A DNA stretch of 50,081 nt, from NCBI GenBank assembly GCA_902774155.1, contig CACYHF010000010.1:1-50081 (forward strand), written 5' to 3'. Every line of letters begins with the position of its first letter. Position 1 is the first letter of the stretch. The position numbers and the translations under genes are program-made. Source of the stretch: an uncultured Bacteroidia bacterium. GTDB lineage: Bacteria; Bacteroidota; Bacteroidia; Bacteroidales; UBA932. The notes below the pieces were generated by a model. The model was not told the origin of the DNA, did not search any database, and saw only the letters and a program-made list of their open reading frames with translations. Positions 7,124-15,488 of the stretch are shown here, one piece after another.

Positions 7124-9092
7124 TCAAGAACAGATAGAATTCCTGATCCAACGCGGCTGTCGGGCCGATGACTGGTCCACCGTTTATACATCCGATCCGG
7201 AGTCCTTGTCATATATCCGTGGGGTTCGTTTTTCGGGGACGGTCAAGTTCGGCCGGTTCCAGGAGGTGTTCGTGCTTCCCGGCGGAGTGAAGAAGCATTC
7301 CGGGTTGCGGGAGGCCACCCTGCATAATGTGACGGTGGGAGATGATTCCCTCATTGAGAATGTGACCAATTATGTGGCCAACTACGACATTGGCTCGCAT
7401 ACGTATATTGAGAATGTGGACCTGATGGTTTGCGAGGGGCCTTCCCGGTTCGGAAACGGCGTGGAAGTGTCTGTCCTGAGCGAGACCGGCGGCCGGGAGG
7501 TGAAGATTTACGACCGCCTGAGCGCCCAGATTGCCTATGTGCTGGCTATGTATCGGCATCGGCCTGCCCTGATTGCCCGCCTCAATGCTATGATTGATGA
7601 GTATGCTGATTTGCAGTGCTCCAGCCGCGGTCGCATCGGAGATCACGTCTCCATCCGGAACACGCGCCATATCAATGGCGTGCGCATTGGGGACTATGCC
7701 GTCATCAGCGGCACCAGCCGCCTGCGCAATGGCAGTGTGAACAGCAATCAATCGGCCCCGGTCACCATTGCACACGGGGTAATTGCCGACGATTTCATTA
7801 TCTGCAGCGGATCCCACGTCTCCGACAATACCTCCCTGGAGCGTTGCTTTGTTGGGCAGAGCTGCCGCTTGGGGCACGGTTACAGTGCCTCGGATTCGCT
7901 CTTTTTCAGCAATTGCCAGGAGGAGAACGGAGAGGCCTGCGCCATTTTTGCCGGTCCTTTTACGGTAACGCACCACAAGAGTACGCTTCTGATAGCCGGC
8001 ATGTTCTCCTTTATGAACGCCGGCAGCGGCTCCAACCAGAGCAATCATATGTACAAGCTGGGTCCCATGCACCAGGGCATCCTGGAAAGGGGCGCCAAGA
8101 CTTCTTCCGACTCCTATATCCTGTGGCCTTCCCGTGTGGGCGCTTTCTCGCTGGTGATGGGTCGGCACGTCACCCATTCCGACACGTCCAACCTGCCGTT
8201 CTCCTATCTGATCGAACAGCAGAATACCACCTATCTGGTGCCGGGCGTGAACCTGCGCAGCGTGGGAACGGTGCGTGATGCCCAGAAATGGCCCAAACGA
8301 GACTCCCGCAAGGATCCGGACAAACTGGATTGCATCAATTACAACCTTCTGAGCCCTTACACCATCCAGAAGATGTTCAAGGGGATTCAGCTGCTCAGGA
8401 ACCTGCAGTATTCGTCCGGTGAGCTCTCTGACATTTACTCCTATCACAGCACTAAGATCCGCAACAAATCGCTGCGGAACGGCATTCATTATTACCACAC
8501 GGCCATTACCAAGTTCCTGGGCAATTCCATCATCAAACGCCTGGAGAATCTTCCTGCAGGTGCCTCGGACGAGACCATCCGCGAGGCGCTGAAGCCCACC
8601 TGCTCCTTCGGGAAAGGGGACTGGGCCGATGTGAGCGGGCTCATCGTTCCCAAGGATGCCCTGGTGAATCTCATTGAGCAGGTGGAAAGGGGAGAACTGA
8701 CTTTGGAGGAACTGTTTGCGGCTTTCCACCGTCTGCACCAGCAGTATTATGATGCCGAATGGACCTGGGCCTATGACAAGTATGCATCTTTCTTCGGTTA
8801 TCCGCTGGAAACCATTACGGCCGCCCAAGTGATTGAGATTGTGGAGCGCTGGAAAGAGGCGGTAATCGGCCTGGATAAGGAACTGTACGAAGACGCCCAC
8901 AAGGAGTTCAACCTGGCCTCCATGACCAGTTTCGGGGCCGATGGCGGCAAGGAAATCAAAGAGCGTGACTTCAGCCAGGTCCGGGGCGATTTCGAATCCA
9001 ATTCCTTCGTGCAGGCTGTGTTGGACCACATCCGGAAGAAGGAAGCCCTGGGTGATGAGCTGATCCAGAGACTGAAGACGTATGGCGCATAA
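7104..9092 (+). CDS. DUF4954 family protein (left-handed beta-helix, nucleotidyltransferase-partner-like)
   Basis: This 662-residue protein of the Bacteroidetes family DUF4954 has an N-terminus YRPLSQEQIEFLIQRGC and the conserved VLPGGVKKHSG and ATLHNVTVGD. Many isoleucine/valine-spaced hexapeptide-like repeats (GDHVSIRNTRHINGVRIGDY and others) indicate a left-handed parallel beta-helix over residues of roughly 40-330, with a mainly helical C-terminal third. No enzymatic role is established for the family, though similar helices occur in sugar-nucleotide and acyl transferases. ATG 7104 is chosen because it gives the family N-terminus; it overlaps the end of citX by 20 bp. Its place between citX and citC-citG is unexpected and may only be operon hitchhiking. 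Confidence 0.85.
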   Translation: MNYRPLSQEQIEFLIQRGCRADDWSTVYTSDPESLSYIRGVRFSGTVKFGRFQEVFVLPGGVKKHSGLREATLHNVTVGDDSLIENVTNYVANYDIGSHTYIENVDLMVCEGPSRFGNGVEVSVLSETGGREVKIYDRLSAQIAYVLAMYRHRPALIARLNAMIDEYADLQCSSRGRIGDHVSIRNTRHINGVRIGDYAVISGTSRLRNGSVNSNQSAPVTIAHGVIADDFIICSGSHVSDNTSLERCFVGQSCRLGHGYSASDSLFFSNCQEENGEACAIFAGPFTVTHHKSTLLIAGMFSFMNAGSGSNQSNHMYKLGPMHQGILERGAKTSSDSYILWPSRVGAFSLVMGRHVTHSDTSNLPFSYLIEQQNTTYLVPGVNLRSVGTVRDAQKWPKRDSRKDPDKLDCINYNLLSPYTIQKMFKGIQLLRNLQYSSGELSDIYSYHSTKIRNKSLRNGIHYYHTAITKFLGNSIIKRLENLPAGASDETIREALKPTCSFGKGDWADVSGLIVPKDALVNLIEQVERGELTLEELFAAFHRLHQQYYDAEWTWAYDKYASFFGYPLETITAAQVIEIVERWKEAVIGLDKELYEDAHKEFNLASMTSFGADGGKEIKERDFSQVRGDFESNSFVQAVLDHIRKKEALGDELIQRLKTYGA

Positions 9093-9408
9093 GTTTGTGA
9101 TTATATCGCTTCCGGGAGCGCGTGAGGGGATGTTGCTGTACGGCAATGTGGGGCAGCACCGGGAGCTGGTAGAGGAGTTCGAGCAGCGGACGGGCCAGTA
9201 TGTGCGGGTCCACGGCGGCGGGTTTTATCACCAGAACGAGAAGGACCGCACTTTCACGCTATACGGACATTCGGGCGACTATGGCTCTCCGCAGTTTGGA
9301 TGGATGAACAGCATCCCCAGCTTGCTCAAAGGCTATCGCTTTGTCTTTACAACTTCCCTGAATTTGCCGGGAAACGAGCTGGATTTGGAGAATGTTTGCT
9401 GGTTTTAG
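9082..9408 (+). CDS. Small hypothetical protein
   Basis: This 108-residue soluble protein overlaps the end of the DUF4954 gene by 11 bp. It starts MAHKFVIISLPG and has no signal peptide, membrane segment or motif I recognise. Composition is ordinary, rich in Gly and aromatic residues (GGGFYHQNEKDRTFTLYGHS). The overlap and the matching codon use favour a real gene co-transcribed with its neighbour. The function is unknown. Confidence 0.65.
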   Translation: MAHKFVIISLPGAREGMLLYGNVGQHRELVEEFEQRTGQYVRVHGGGFYHQNEKDRTFTLYGHSGDYGSPQFGWMNSIPSLLKGYRFVFTTSLNLPGNELDLENVCWF

Positions 9409-9415
9409 TTAATAA

Positions 9416-9446
9416 TTATAATAAAAGCTTTGCTTTTTTATAATAA
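9416..9446 (+). terminator. AT-rich hairpin, possible terminator
   Basis: TTATAATAAAAGC (9416-9428) pairs, with one bulge, with GCTTTTTTATAATAA (9432-9446) around a TTT loop, just after the stop at 9408. The stem is almost pure A-T and it overlaps the promoter proposed for citC-citG, so terminator function is only possible. Confidence 0.35.
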
Positions 9447-9459
9447 ATCCGTACATTCG
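9429..9459 (+). promoter_or_regulatory. Probable promoter of citC-citG-acn-icd
   Basis: TTTG (9429-9432) is followed by 19 bp and TACATTCG (9452-9459), one base away from TAnnTTTG. Transcription would start near 9466, leaving a leader of about 47 nt before the ATG at 9513. It would allow the second half of the citrate module to be expressed apart from citDEFX. Confidence 0.55.
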
Positions 9460-9512
9460 CATCGCAATTGTTTTGCGGGTCATACCGGGAGTATTGGGAA
9501 GCCTGCGGGATA

Positions 9513-11429
9513 ATGGAAAAGTACGAAAACCGCCACATATCGGAGATGCCGCTTTCATCTCCTTTCTTCCGCAACAAGGTGGAGCGCTTCCTCGGAGAAA
9601 ATGGTCTCCGGATGGAAGCATTAGATGTATATTATGCCATCGAAGACGAAGATGGCAACATCCTGGCCGGAGCCGGCCTTTCCCGTGACATTATCAAGTG
9701 CATTGCCGTGGCAGAGCAGGCCCGGCAGGAGGGTTTGGTGGCTCCGCTGGTTTCGCATCTGATTTCCCTGGCATCGGCCCGGGGCATCCTGGAGCTCAAA
9801 CTCTTTACCAAGCCGGAGAACCAGGCCATCTTTGAAAGCCTGGGCTTCCATCTCTTAGCCAGTGCCCCCAAGGCCATCCTGATGGAAAACGGCCGGGGAC
9901 TGGAGCGCTACTGCGCGTATTTGAAAGGCTTCGCCAAGGAAGGCCGATGCGGCGTAGTGGTGATGAATGCCAATCCCTTCACCCTGGGGCATCTGTATCT
10001 CCTGGAACAGGCCGCTTCTCAAGTGGATACACTGTATGTAATTCCCGTCAAAGAAGACCTGTCCCAATTCCCATACACAGAGCGCCTGGCCATGATTAAG
10101 GCCGCTGTGGGTGGAGAGTCAGAAGAAAATTATTTTTTGTGCAGTAGCTCAAAAAACCAATTTTCTTCTGAAAAAATAGCACCAGGAAGCTCATCGTGGC
10201 AAAAAATTGGTTTTTCGCAAAGCGTTGCGAAAAATAATTTTTTGCCGTCGAAAGTCGTTGTACTGGAGGGATCGGATTATCAGATTTCGGCCGCCACGTT
10301 CCCTACTTATTTCTTAAAGGACTTGTCGGATGCTGCTGAGACGCAGATGCGGCTGGACCTGGACCTTTTCGCGCGGCACATTGCCCCGGCCCTGAACGCC
10401 TCCGTGCGTTTTGTGGGCTCGGAACCCCTTGACGCTCTCACTAACCAATATAACACGCTTATCCCTAACGCAGTTATTATTCCCCGGCTAACGGCCGAAA
10501 AAAATTATTTTTTGCAAGGCTTTGCAAAAAACCAATTTTCCGATGCTGATATTATTTCGGCCTCCCGGGTGCGGAAGTATTTGGCGGAAGGGGATTTCCA
10601 TTCGGCGGCAGCGCTGTGCCCGGAAACCACGTGGCCGTATTTGCTGGCGGTGCTGGCACAGCGGGCGCTGCAGATGGAACTGGATCTGCCTTTGAAGCCC
10701 GGACTGGTGTGTCCGGACTCCAACGGCGCGCACAGTGACATGGACTATGCTCTGATGCAGAGGGGCATTGCAGCTATCCGTCCTTTCTTTGCCCCCATGG
10801 CTATGGCCGATACCCCGGAAACGCTGCGGCAGTTGGGGATAGAGGCCGAAATGGCGATGATGGCGGCTACGGGTGGGGTGAATACCCATCGCGGGGCCAT
10901 CTTCTGCCTGGGGCTTGCGCTGAATGCGTGGATGCAAGGTGCTCACAATGAGGAGCTTATGCAAAATCGATTAGCTGAAACGGCACAATCGATTTTCCGT
11001 ATTCAATTGAGCAACAATGGCTTAGCCACCACGCCTGAGGCATTGTGTGGCGCACGGCAGATAGCCGCCAGCGGCTACCGGATCCTTTTCGAAGACTGGC
11101 TGCCGTATCTACGGACGGACGAAAGGGCCTCTTCGCCCCTCCATTTACAGAAGCTTCTGCTGCGCATTATGTCCACCCTGGACGATACCTGTGTGGTCAA
11201 GCGGGCGGGCGCGGAACGGGCCCAGCTGGTTAAAGGTGAAGCCGAAGCTATGCTAATGGCCGAAGAAAAATGGTTTTTTGCAAAGCCTTGCGAAAAATAT
11301 TTTTCTTCGGATGAAACAAAGCAGAACCAATTACAGGAATTGTGCGACCGCTATGCGGCTGAGGGGATTTCTCCCGGCGGAGCGGCCGACATGTTGGCAT
11401 TGACGATTTTTATAGATTCTATTATATGA
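9513..11429 (+). CDS. citC: Citrate lyase ligase-triphosphoribosyl-dephospho-CoA synthase fusion (CitC-CitG)
   Basis: This is a 638-residue two-domain enzyme. Residues 1 to about 370 are CitC, which acetylates the citrate lyase prosthetic group with ATP. It has a GNAT-like N-terminus, the nucleotidyltransferase motif MNANPFTLGHLYLLEQA, ATFPTYFLKD and SASRVRKYL. Residues from about 385 are CitG, which makes the prosthetic-group precursor from ATP and dephospho-CoA, with KPGLVCPDSNGAHSDMD, GGVNTHRGAIF and GISPGGAADMLALT. Four palindromic elements lie in the frame: three in CitC, at positions where enterobacterial CitC has short loops, and one in CitG. ATG 9513 is preferred over an upstream in-frame start at 9468 because it leaves room for the promoter. 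The end overlaps aconitase by an ATGA. Confidence 0.9.
   Translation: MEKYENRHISEMPLSSPFFRNKVERFLGENGLRMEALDVYYAIEDEDGNILAGAGLSRDIIKCIAVAEQARQEGLVAPLVSHLISLASARGILELKLFTKPENQAIFESLGFHLLASAPKAILMENGRGLERYCAYLKGFAKEGRCGVVVMNANPFTLGHLYLLEQAASQVDTLYVIPVKEDLSQFPYTERLAMIKAAVGGESEENYFLCSSSKNQFSSEKIAPGSSSWQKIGFSQSVAKNNFLPSKVVVLEGSDYQISAATFPTYFLKDLSDAAETQMRLDLDLFARHIAPALNASVRFVGSEPLDALTNQYNTLIPNAVIIPRLTAEKNYFLQGFAKNQFSDADIISASRVRKYLAEGDFHSAAALCPETTWPYLLAVLAQRALQMELDLPLKPGLVCPDSNGAHSDMDYALMQRGIAAIRPFFAPMAMADTPETLRQLGIEAEMAMMAATGGVNTHRGAIFCLGLALNAWMQGAHNEELMQNRLAETAQSIFRIQLSNNGLATTPEALCGARQIAASGYRILFEDWLPYLRTDERASSPLHLQKLLLRIMSTLDDTCVVKRAGAERAQLVKGEAEAMLMAEEKWFFAKPCEKYFSSDETKQNQLQELCDRYAAEGISPGGAADMLALTIFIDSII
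10119..10171 (+). repeat. Palindromic element copy 2 (in citC part)
   Basis: The 39-bp core (10126-10164) differs from copy 1 at one base, in the centre (TGCAGTAGCT). The arms TCAGAAG (10119-10125) and CTTCTGA (10165-10171) are perfect inverted copies of each other and differ from those of copy 1. The reading phase is the same as in copy 1, giving ENYFLCSSSKNQF. Confidence 0.9.
10198..10246 (-). repeat. Palindromic element copy 3, reverse orientation (in citC part)
   Basis: The core (10203-10241) is again 39 bp but inverted: AAAATTGG comes first and TAATTTT last. The centre is a tight hairpin CGCAA-AGCG-TTGCG. The arms are GGCAA and TTGCC. It reads in frame as KIGFSQSVAKNNF, only 26 bp after copy 2. 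Confidence 0.88.
10501..10539 (+). repeat. Palindromic element copy 4 (in citC part)
   Basis: The 39-bp core has outer parts identical to copies 1 and 2 (AAAATTATTTTTTG and CAAAAAACCAATTTT) and the centre CAAGGCTTTG of the hairpin type seen in copies 3 and 5. The flanks GCCGAAA and CCGATGC are not complementary, so this is the one copy without matching arms. It reads as KNYFLQGFAKNQF in the same phase as copies 1 and 2. Confidence 0.88.
10963..10996. repeat. Pair of AAAATCGATT inverted repeats in citG part
   Basis: AAAATCGATT (10963-10972) and its exact reverse complement AATCGATTTT (10987-10996) lie 14 bp apart inside the CitG coding part. They are AT-rich within a GC-rich gene but unrelated in sequence to the 39-bp element, and the protein shows no obvious extra residues here. 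Confidence 0.4.
11260..11310 (-). repeat. Palindromic element copy 5, reverse orientation (in citG part)
   Basis: The 39-bp core (11266-11304) runs AAAAATGG through to TATTTTT with centre GCAA-AGCC-TTGC. It is slightly diverged from the consensus. The arms CCGAAG (11260-11265) and CTTCGG (11305-11310) are perfect inverted copies. It reads in frame as KWFFAKPCEKYF and lies in the variable stretch before the conserved SPGGAADM motif of CitG. Confidence 0.87.
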
Positions 11430-13663
11430 TAACACTGAACGCAGAAGGAGTATATCTCCTGAATGGAAAGAAAGTGGTCAGCGAGGCGCCCCTTTCCAAA
11501 GACGAAGCCCGCGAAAACACCATTGCCTACCAGATTCTCCGTGCCCACGATGTGGACGGTTCCAAGGGCAAGAAAATGCGTATCCGCTTTGATGCCATGG
11601 TATCCCATGACATCACGTATGTGGGTATTATCCAGACGGCCCGCGCCAGCGGCCTGGAAACCTTCCCGCTGCCGTATGCCATGACCAACTGCCACAATTC
11701 CCTGTGCGCGGTGGGCGGTACCATCAACGAGGACGACCACGTGTTCGGCCTCAGCGCCGCCAAGAAGTATGGTGGTATCTATGTGCCGGCCAATCAGGCG
11801 GTTATCCACCAGTATGCCCGCGAGGCCCTCACCGCCTGCGGTAACATGATCCTGGGCTCCGACTCCCATACCCGTTACGGTTCCCTGGGCAACATGGGCG
11901 TGGGTGAAGGCGGCGGTGAGCTGGTAAAACAGCTCCTCAAGAACACCTGGGACATCAATGCTCCCGAAGTGGTGCTGGTTTGGCTGGAAGGCAAACCCAA
12001 GCGCGGTATCGGCCCGCACGACGTGGCCATCAGCCTGGTGAAAGCCGTGTTCGAGAGCGGTTTCGTGAAGAACAAGGTGCTGGAGTTTGCTGGCCCTGGC
12101 GTGAAGGAACTGCCCATCGACTTCCGCAATGGCATTGATGTGATGACCACCGAAACCACCTGCCTCAGCTCCATCTGGGTCACCGATGATGAGGTAAAGA
12201 ATTATTTCAAGATGCACAACCGGCCGGAGGCTTACAAGGAGTTGAAACCCGGCGACGTGGCCTGGTACGACTCCATGGTCACCATCGACCTGAGCACCCA
12301 GGAGAGCATGATCGCCCTTCCTTATCACCCGTCCAATGCCGTGAGCATCCACGAACTGCAGGCCGATCCCGAAAAGGTGCTGAAGGCCATCGAGGAAGAC
12401 ACCAAGAAGCGTTTCGGCGACAAAGTGCATCCCGACCTCCTGTCCAAGATCAAGAATGGCAAGGTCTATGCCGACCAGGGTATCATCGCGGGTTGCTCCG
12501 GCGGTACCTATGACAACCTGAGCGAGGCTGCCACCATCCTGAAGGGCAAGTCCATCGGCAACGATTACTTCACTATGAGCGCCTATCCGCAGAGCACGCC
12601 CGTGTATCTGGCCACCACGCGCAACCACATTGCCGAAGAGCTCCTGGAGGCCGGCGTGGTCATTAAACCCGCCTTCTGCGGCCCTTGCTTCGGTGCCGGT
12701 GACGTGCCGTCCAACAACGGCCTGTCCATCCGCCATACCACCCGCAACTTCCCCAACCGCGAAGGCTCCAAGCCCGGTCAGGGCCAGATCTCCATGGTGG
12801 CGCTGATGGATGCCCGTTCCATCGCCGCCACGGCTGCCAACGGAGGTGTCATCACTGCCGCCACCGACGTGGAATACCACGACCAGCACAAGCCGTACAC
12901 CTTCGACGGCCGCATCTATGAAAAGCGCATCTACAACGGTTTCGGCAAGGCCGATCTGAGCCAGGAACTCCGCTATGGTCCCAACATCAAGGACTGGCCC
13001 ACCATGTATCCCATGCAGGAGAACATGCTGCTGGAACTGGCTGCCGTAATCCACGACCCCGTGACCACCACCGACGAACTCATCCCTTCCGGCGAAACCT
13101 CCAGCTATCGTTCCAATCCGCTGAAGCTCTCTGAATTCGCCCTGAGCCGCCGCGTTCCCGAGTACGTGGGCCTGAGCAAGCGCATCCAGGCCGATGACCT
13201 GGCCCGCCGCGAAGGCAAGCTCACCCCGGCCCTGAAGAAGACCCTGGCCATTGCCGGTGCATCGGCCGATACCACTTCCTTCGGCTCCTGCGTCTTCGCC
13301 AACAAGCCCGGCGACGGCAGCGCCCGTGAACAGGCTGCATCCTGCCAGAAGGTGCTGGGCGGCGACGCCAACATCTGCTACGAATACGCCACCAAGCGCT
13401 ATCGCAGCAACTGCATCAACTGGGGTATCGTGCCGTTCACGCTGGCTCCGAATACGCCGTTTGAGTATGAGGCAGGGGACTATGTGTTTGTGCCCGGCAT
13501 CCGCGCCGCTATCCTGGAAGGCAAGGAAGAAATTGACGCACAGGTAATCACCGCCAAAGGCGAGGTGAAGCCCATCCACCTGTACTTCCAGAACCTCACC
13601 GCCGACGAACGCCAGATCCTGGCCGACGGCTGCCTGATGAATTACTACAAGAATAGGAAATAG
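11426..13663 (+). CDS. acnA: Aconitate hydratase, mitochondrial type
   Basis: This 745-residue aconitase interconverts citrate and isocitrate with a [4Fe-4S] cluster. The three cluster ligands are visible as Cys357 ([10 protein letters not shown]), Cys418 and Cys421 ([10 protein letters not shown]), almost the spacing of the mitochondrial enzyme. Substrate-site stretches include [21 protein letters not shown], and the C-terminal swivel domain follows. A mitochondria-like aconitase of this kind is known from Bacteroides fragilis. It starts in an ATGA overlap with citC-citG and is followed after 41 bp by isocitrate dehydrogenase, so citrate made or released here can be drawn toward 2-oxoglutarate, or the reverse. 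Confidence 0.92.
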   Translation: MITLNAEGVYLLNGKKVVSEAPLSKDEARENTIAYQILRAHDVDGSKGKKMRIRFDAMVSHDITYVGIIQTARASGLETFPLPYAMTNCHNSLCAVGGTINEDDHVFGLSAAKKYGGIYVPANQAVIHQYAREALTACGNMILGSDSHTRYGSLGNMGVGEGGGELVKQLLKNTWDINAPEVVLVWLEGKPKRGIGPHDVAISLVKAVFESGFVKNKVLEFAGPGVKELPIDFRNGIDVMTTETTCLSSIWVTDDEVKNYFKMHNRPEAYKELKPGDVAWYDSMVTIDLSTQESMIALPYHPSNAVSIHELQADPEKVLKAIEEDTKKRFGDKVHPDLLSKIKNGKVYADQGIIAGCSGGTYDNLSEAATILKGKSIGNDYFTMSAYPQSTPVYLATTRNHIAEELLEAGVVIKPAFCGPCFGAGDVPSNNGLSIRHTTRNFPNREGSKPGQGQISMVALMDARSIAATAANGGVITAATDVEYHDQHKPYTFDGRIYEKRIYNGFGKADLSQELRYGPNIKDWPTMYPMQENMLLELAAVIHDPVTTTDELIPSGETSSYRSNPLKLSEFALSRRVPEYVGLSKRIQADDLARREGKLTPALKKTLAIAGASADTTSFGSCVFANKPGDGSAREQAASCQKVLGGDANICYEYATKRYRSNCINWGIVPFTLAPNTPFEYEAGDYVFVPGIRAAILEGKEEIDAQVITAKGEVKPIHLYFQNLTADERQILADGCLMNYYKNRK

Positions 13664-13691
13664 AGATTCTTCGTTTCACTCAGAATGACAA
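13663..13691 (+). repeat. Intergenic dispersed-type short repeat
   Basis: The sequence between acnA and icd reads GAGATTCTTCGTTTCACTCA followed by GAATGACAA, with ATTCT/AGAAT forming a small stem. It resembles the GATTCTTCG...CAGAATGAC sequences scattered between genes in many bacterial genomes. Only one copy is seen in this window. It starts on the last base of the aconitase stop codon. Confidence 0.45.
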
Positions 13692-13704
13692 TATTTTAAA
13701 TATT

Positions 13705-14919
13705 ATGGAAAAAATCAAAATGACTACGCCGCTGGTCGAGATGGACGGCGACGAAATGACCAGAATCCTCTGGAAAATGATCAAGGATGAACTCATCCTC
13801 CCGTTTGTGGACCTGAAGACCGAATACTACGACCTGGGTCTCCCGTACCGCGACAAGACCTCCGATCAGGTAACCATCGACTCCGCCAACGCTACCAAGC
13901 GCCTGGGTGTGGCCGTGAAGTGCGCTACCATCACCCCCAACGTGCAGCGTATGAGCGAGTACAACCTGCATCAGATGTGGAAGAGCCCCAACGGCACCAT
14001 CCGTGCCATGCTGGACGGCACCGTGTTCCGTACACCCATCACCATCCCCAGCATCCATCCGGCCGTGAAGTTCTGGAAGAAGCCCATCACCATCGCCCGT
14101 CACGCCTATGGCGACGTGTACCGCGACGTGGAAATCCAGACCACCGAACCCGGTGTGGCCAAGCTGGTCTTTGAAGGTGCTTCCGGAGAACGCATCGAGG
14201 AAGTGATCCACGAGTTTGCCGGTCCCGGCGTTATCGAAGGCATGCACAACACGGATGCCTCCATCCGCAGCTTCGCCCACGCCTGCTTCAAGTATGCCCT
14301 GGATGTGAAGGAGAACCTCTGGTTCGCCACCAAGGACACCATTTCCAAGAAGTACGACGGCCGTTTCAAGGCTATCTTCGAGGAAATCTATGAGGCCGAT
14401 TACAAGGAGCAGTTCGAGGCCGCCGGCATCGAGTACTTCTACACCCTGATCGACGACGCCGTGGCCCGCGTAATGCGTTCCGAGGGCGGTTTCATCTGGG
14501 CCTGCAAGAACTACGACGGCGACGTGATGAGTGATATGGTATCCACCGCCTTCGGTTCCCTGGCCATGATGACTTCCGTGCTGGTGAGCCCCGACGGCAA
14601 GTACGAGTACGAAGCCGCCCACGGCACCGTGACCCGTCACTATTACAAGTATCTGAAGGGTGAAGAGACTTCCACCAACCCTATGGCCACCATCTTTGCC
14701 TGGAGCGGTGCTTTCCGCAAGCGCGGCGAACTGGACAACCTGCCCGAATTGGTGAACTACGCCAACCAGCTGGAACAGGCTTGCTTCGACACCCTGAACG
14801 AGGGTCTGGAGACCAAGGACCTGGTGAACCTCTCCGAGGGCATTACGCCTAAGGGCCTCACCTCTCTGCAGTTCCTGCAGGAAATCCGTAAGCGTCTGGA
14901 AGTGCGTCTGGGTGCCTAA
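13705..14919 (+). CDS. icd: NADP-dependent isocitrate dehydrogenase, eukaryotic type
   Basis: This 404-residue enzyme oxidatively decarboxylates isocitrate to 2-oxoglutarate. The sequence is the eukaryote-like homodimeric class rather than the E. coli class: [20 protein letters not shown] at the N-terminus, [16 protein letters not shown] for substrate binding, [29 protein letters not shown] with the metal-binding aspartates, and [11 protein letters not shown] for NADP binding. It shares the direction and probably the transcript of aconitase. Its stop overlaps the stop of the convergent gene at 14916 by 4 bp. Confidence 0.94.
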   Translation: MEKIKMTTPLVEMDGDEMTRILWKMIKDELILPFVDLKTEYYDLGLPYRDKTSDQVTIDSANATKRLGVAVKCATITPNVQRMSEYNLHQMWKSPNGTIRAMLDGTVFRTPITIPSIHPAVKFWKKPITIARHAYGDVYRDVEIQTTEPGVAKLVFEGASGERIEEVIHEFAGPGVIEGMHNTDASIRSFAHACFKYALDVKENLWFATKDTISKKYDGRFKAIFEEIYEADYKEQFEAAGIEYFYTLIDDAVARVMRSEGGFIWACKNYDGDVMSDMVSTAFGSLAMMTSVLVSPDGKYEYEAAHGTVTRHYYKYLKGEETSTNPMATIFAWSGAFRKRGELDNLPELVNYANQLEQACFDTLNEGLETKDLVNLSEGITPKGLTSLQFLQEIRKRLEVRLGA

Positions 14920-15446
14920 CCCAGCGGATAGAACAGACTGTTATATCGGCTTTGCCAGCTCCTGTCATAGTGCATGCGCACTGTGCGGGCGCTGGCAAAC
15001 TGGTTAAAGTTGGCCCAGGCTTCCAGGAAAAGGACGGCGAAGTCTGTGCGCCCCTGGAGTTCCAGCGCGAATAGGGTATAGACCGCTGTAATATATACGC
15101 AGGCGCGCTCGCGGTCGTCGGCCTGGGGAGTGGCCGGTGTGGCTAAGGTAAGGCGCTGGGACTGAGCGAAGGCCAGATCTGCGATAACATCGGCCAACAG
15201 GGCCTCCTCTGAAGGCTTGTACAGTTGCTGGCAATAGCGCTCCTGGGCGTGTTTCAGGGCCGATGCTTCCTGGTCCAGGCGGGGAAGGGGATTGGTCAGG
15301 GGGCTTTCGAAATACTGCTGCGGCTGGGCCTGCCCTTTGAGGAAATGCAGCGCCAGCACGCAATAGTCCCGCACGCTGGCTTCGATTACCATCGCATACG
15401 GGGCTTTTTCGTCTATCCGGGCCAGTATTTCTGCCGCATTTGCCAT
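14916..15446 (-). CDS. Hypothetical protein
   Basis: This is a 176-residue soluble, helix-rich protein rich in Ala, Gln and Leu ([49 protein letters not shown]). No signal peptide, membrane segment or known motif is seen and I do not recognise the family. It converges on icd with a 4-bp overlap of the two stop codons. The start ATG at 15446 has the near-consensus -7 sequence TATATTTA on the minus strand about 20 bp upstream. Confidence 0.7.
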   Translation of the reverse strand: MANAAEILARIDEKAPYAMVIEASVRDYCVLALHFLKGQAQPQQYFESPLTNPLPRLDQEASALKHAQERYCQQLYKPSEEALLADVIADLAFAQSQRLTLATPATPQADDRERACVYITAVYTLFALELQGRTDFAVLFLEAWANFNQFASARTVRMHYDRSWQSRYNSLFYPLG

Positions 15447-15475
15447 AACAGGCGTAAATATACAAATTTTCTTTT

Positions 15476-15483
15476 TATTTTTG
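15476..15483 (+). promoter_or_regulatory. -7 box of the 2-hydroxyacid dehydrogenase gene
   Basis: TATTTTTG matches TAnnTTTG. The ATG at 15489 begins 6 nt after the box, where transcription would be expected to start, so the mRNA is probably leaderless or nearly so. Confidence 0.55.
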
Positions 15484-15488
15484 TCTTT

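Noticed and set aside
6890-11310. Insertion sequence or MITE carrying its own transposase
   Set aside because: The elements are only 39-53 bp, no transposase gene is present in the window, and no direct target duplication is seen.
13705-14919. Search for a citrate synthase next to aconitase and isocitrate dehydrogenase
   Set aside because: None of the frames in the window carries citrate synthase motifs; the neighbouring genes are a hypothetical protein and a 2-hydroxyacid dehydrogenase.
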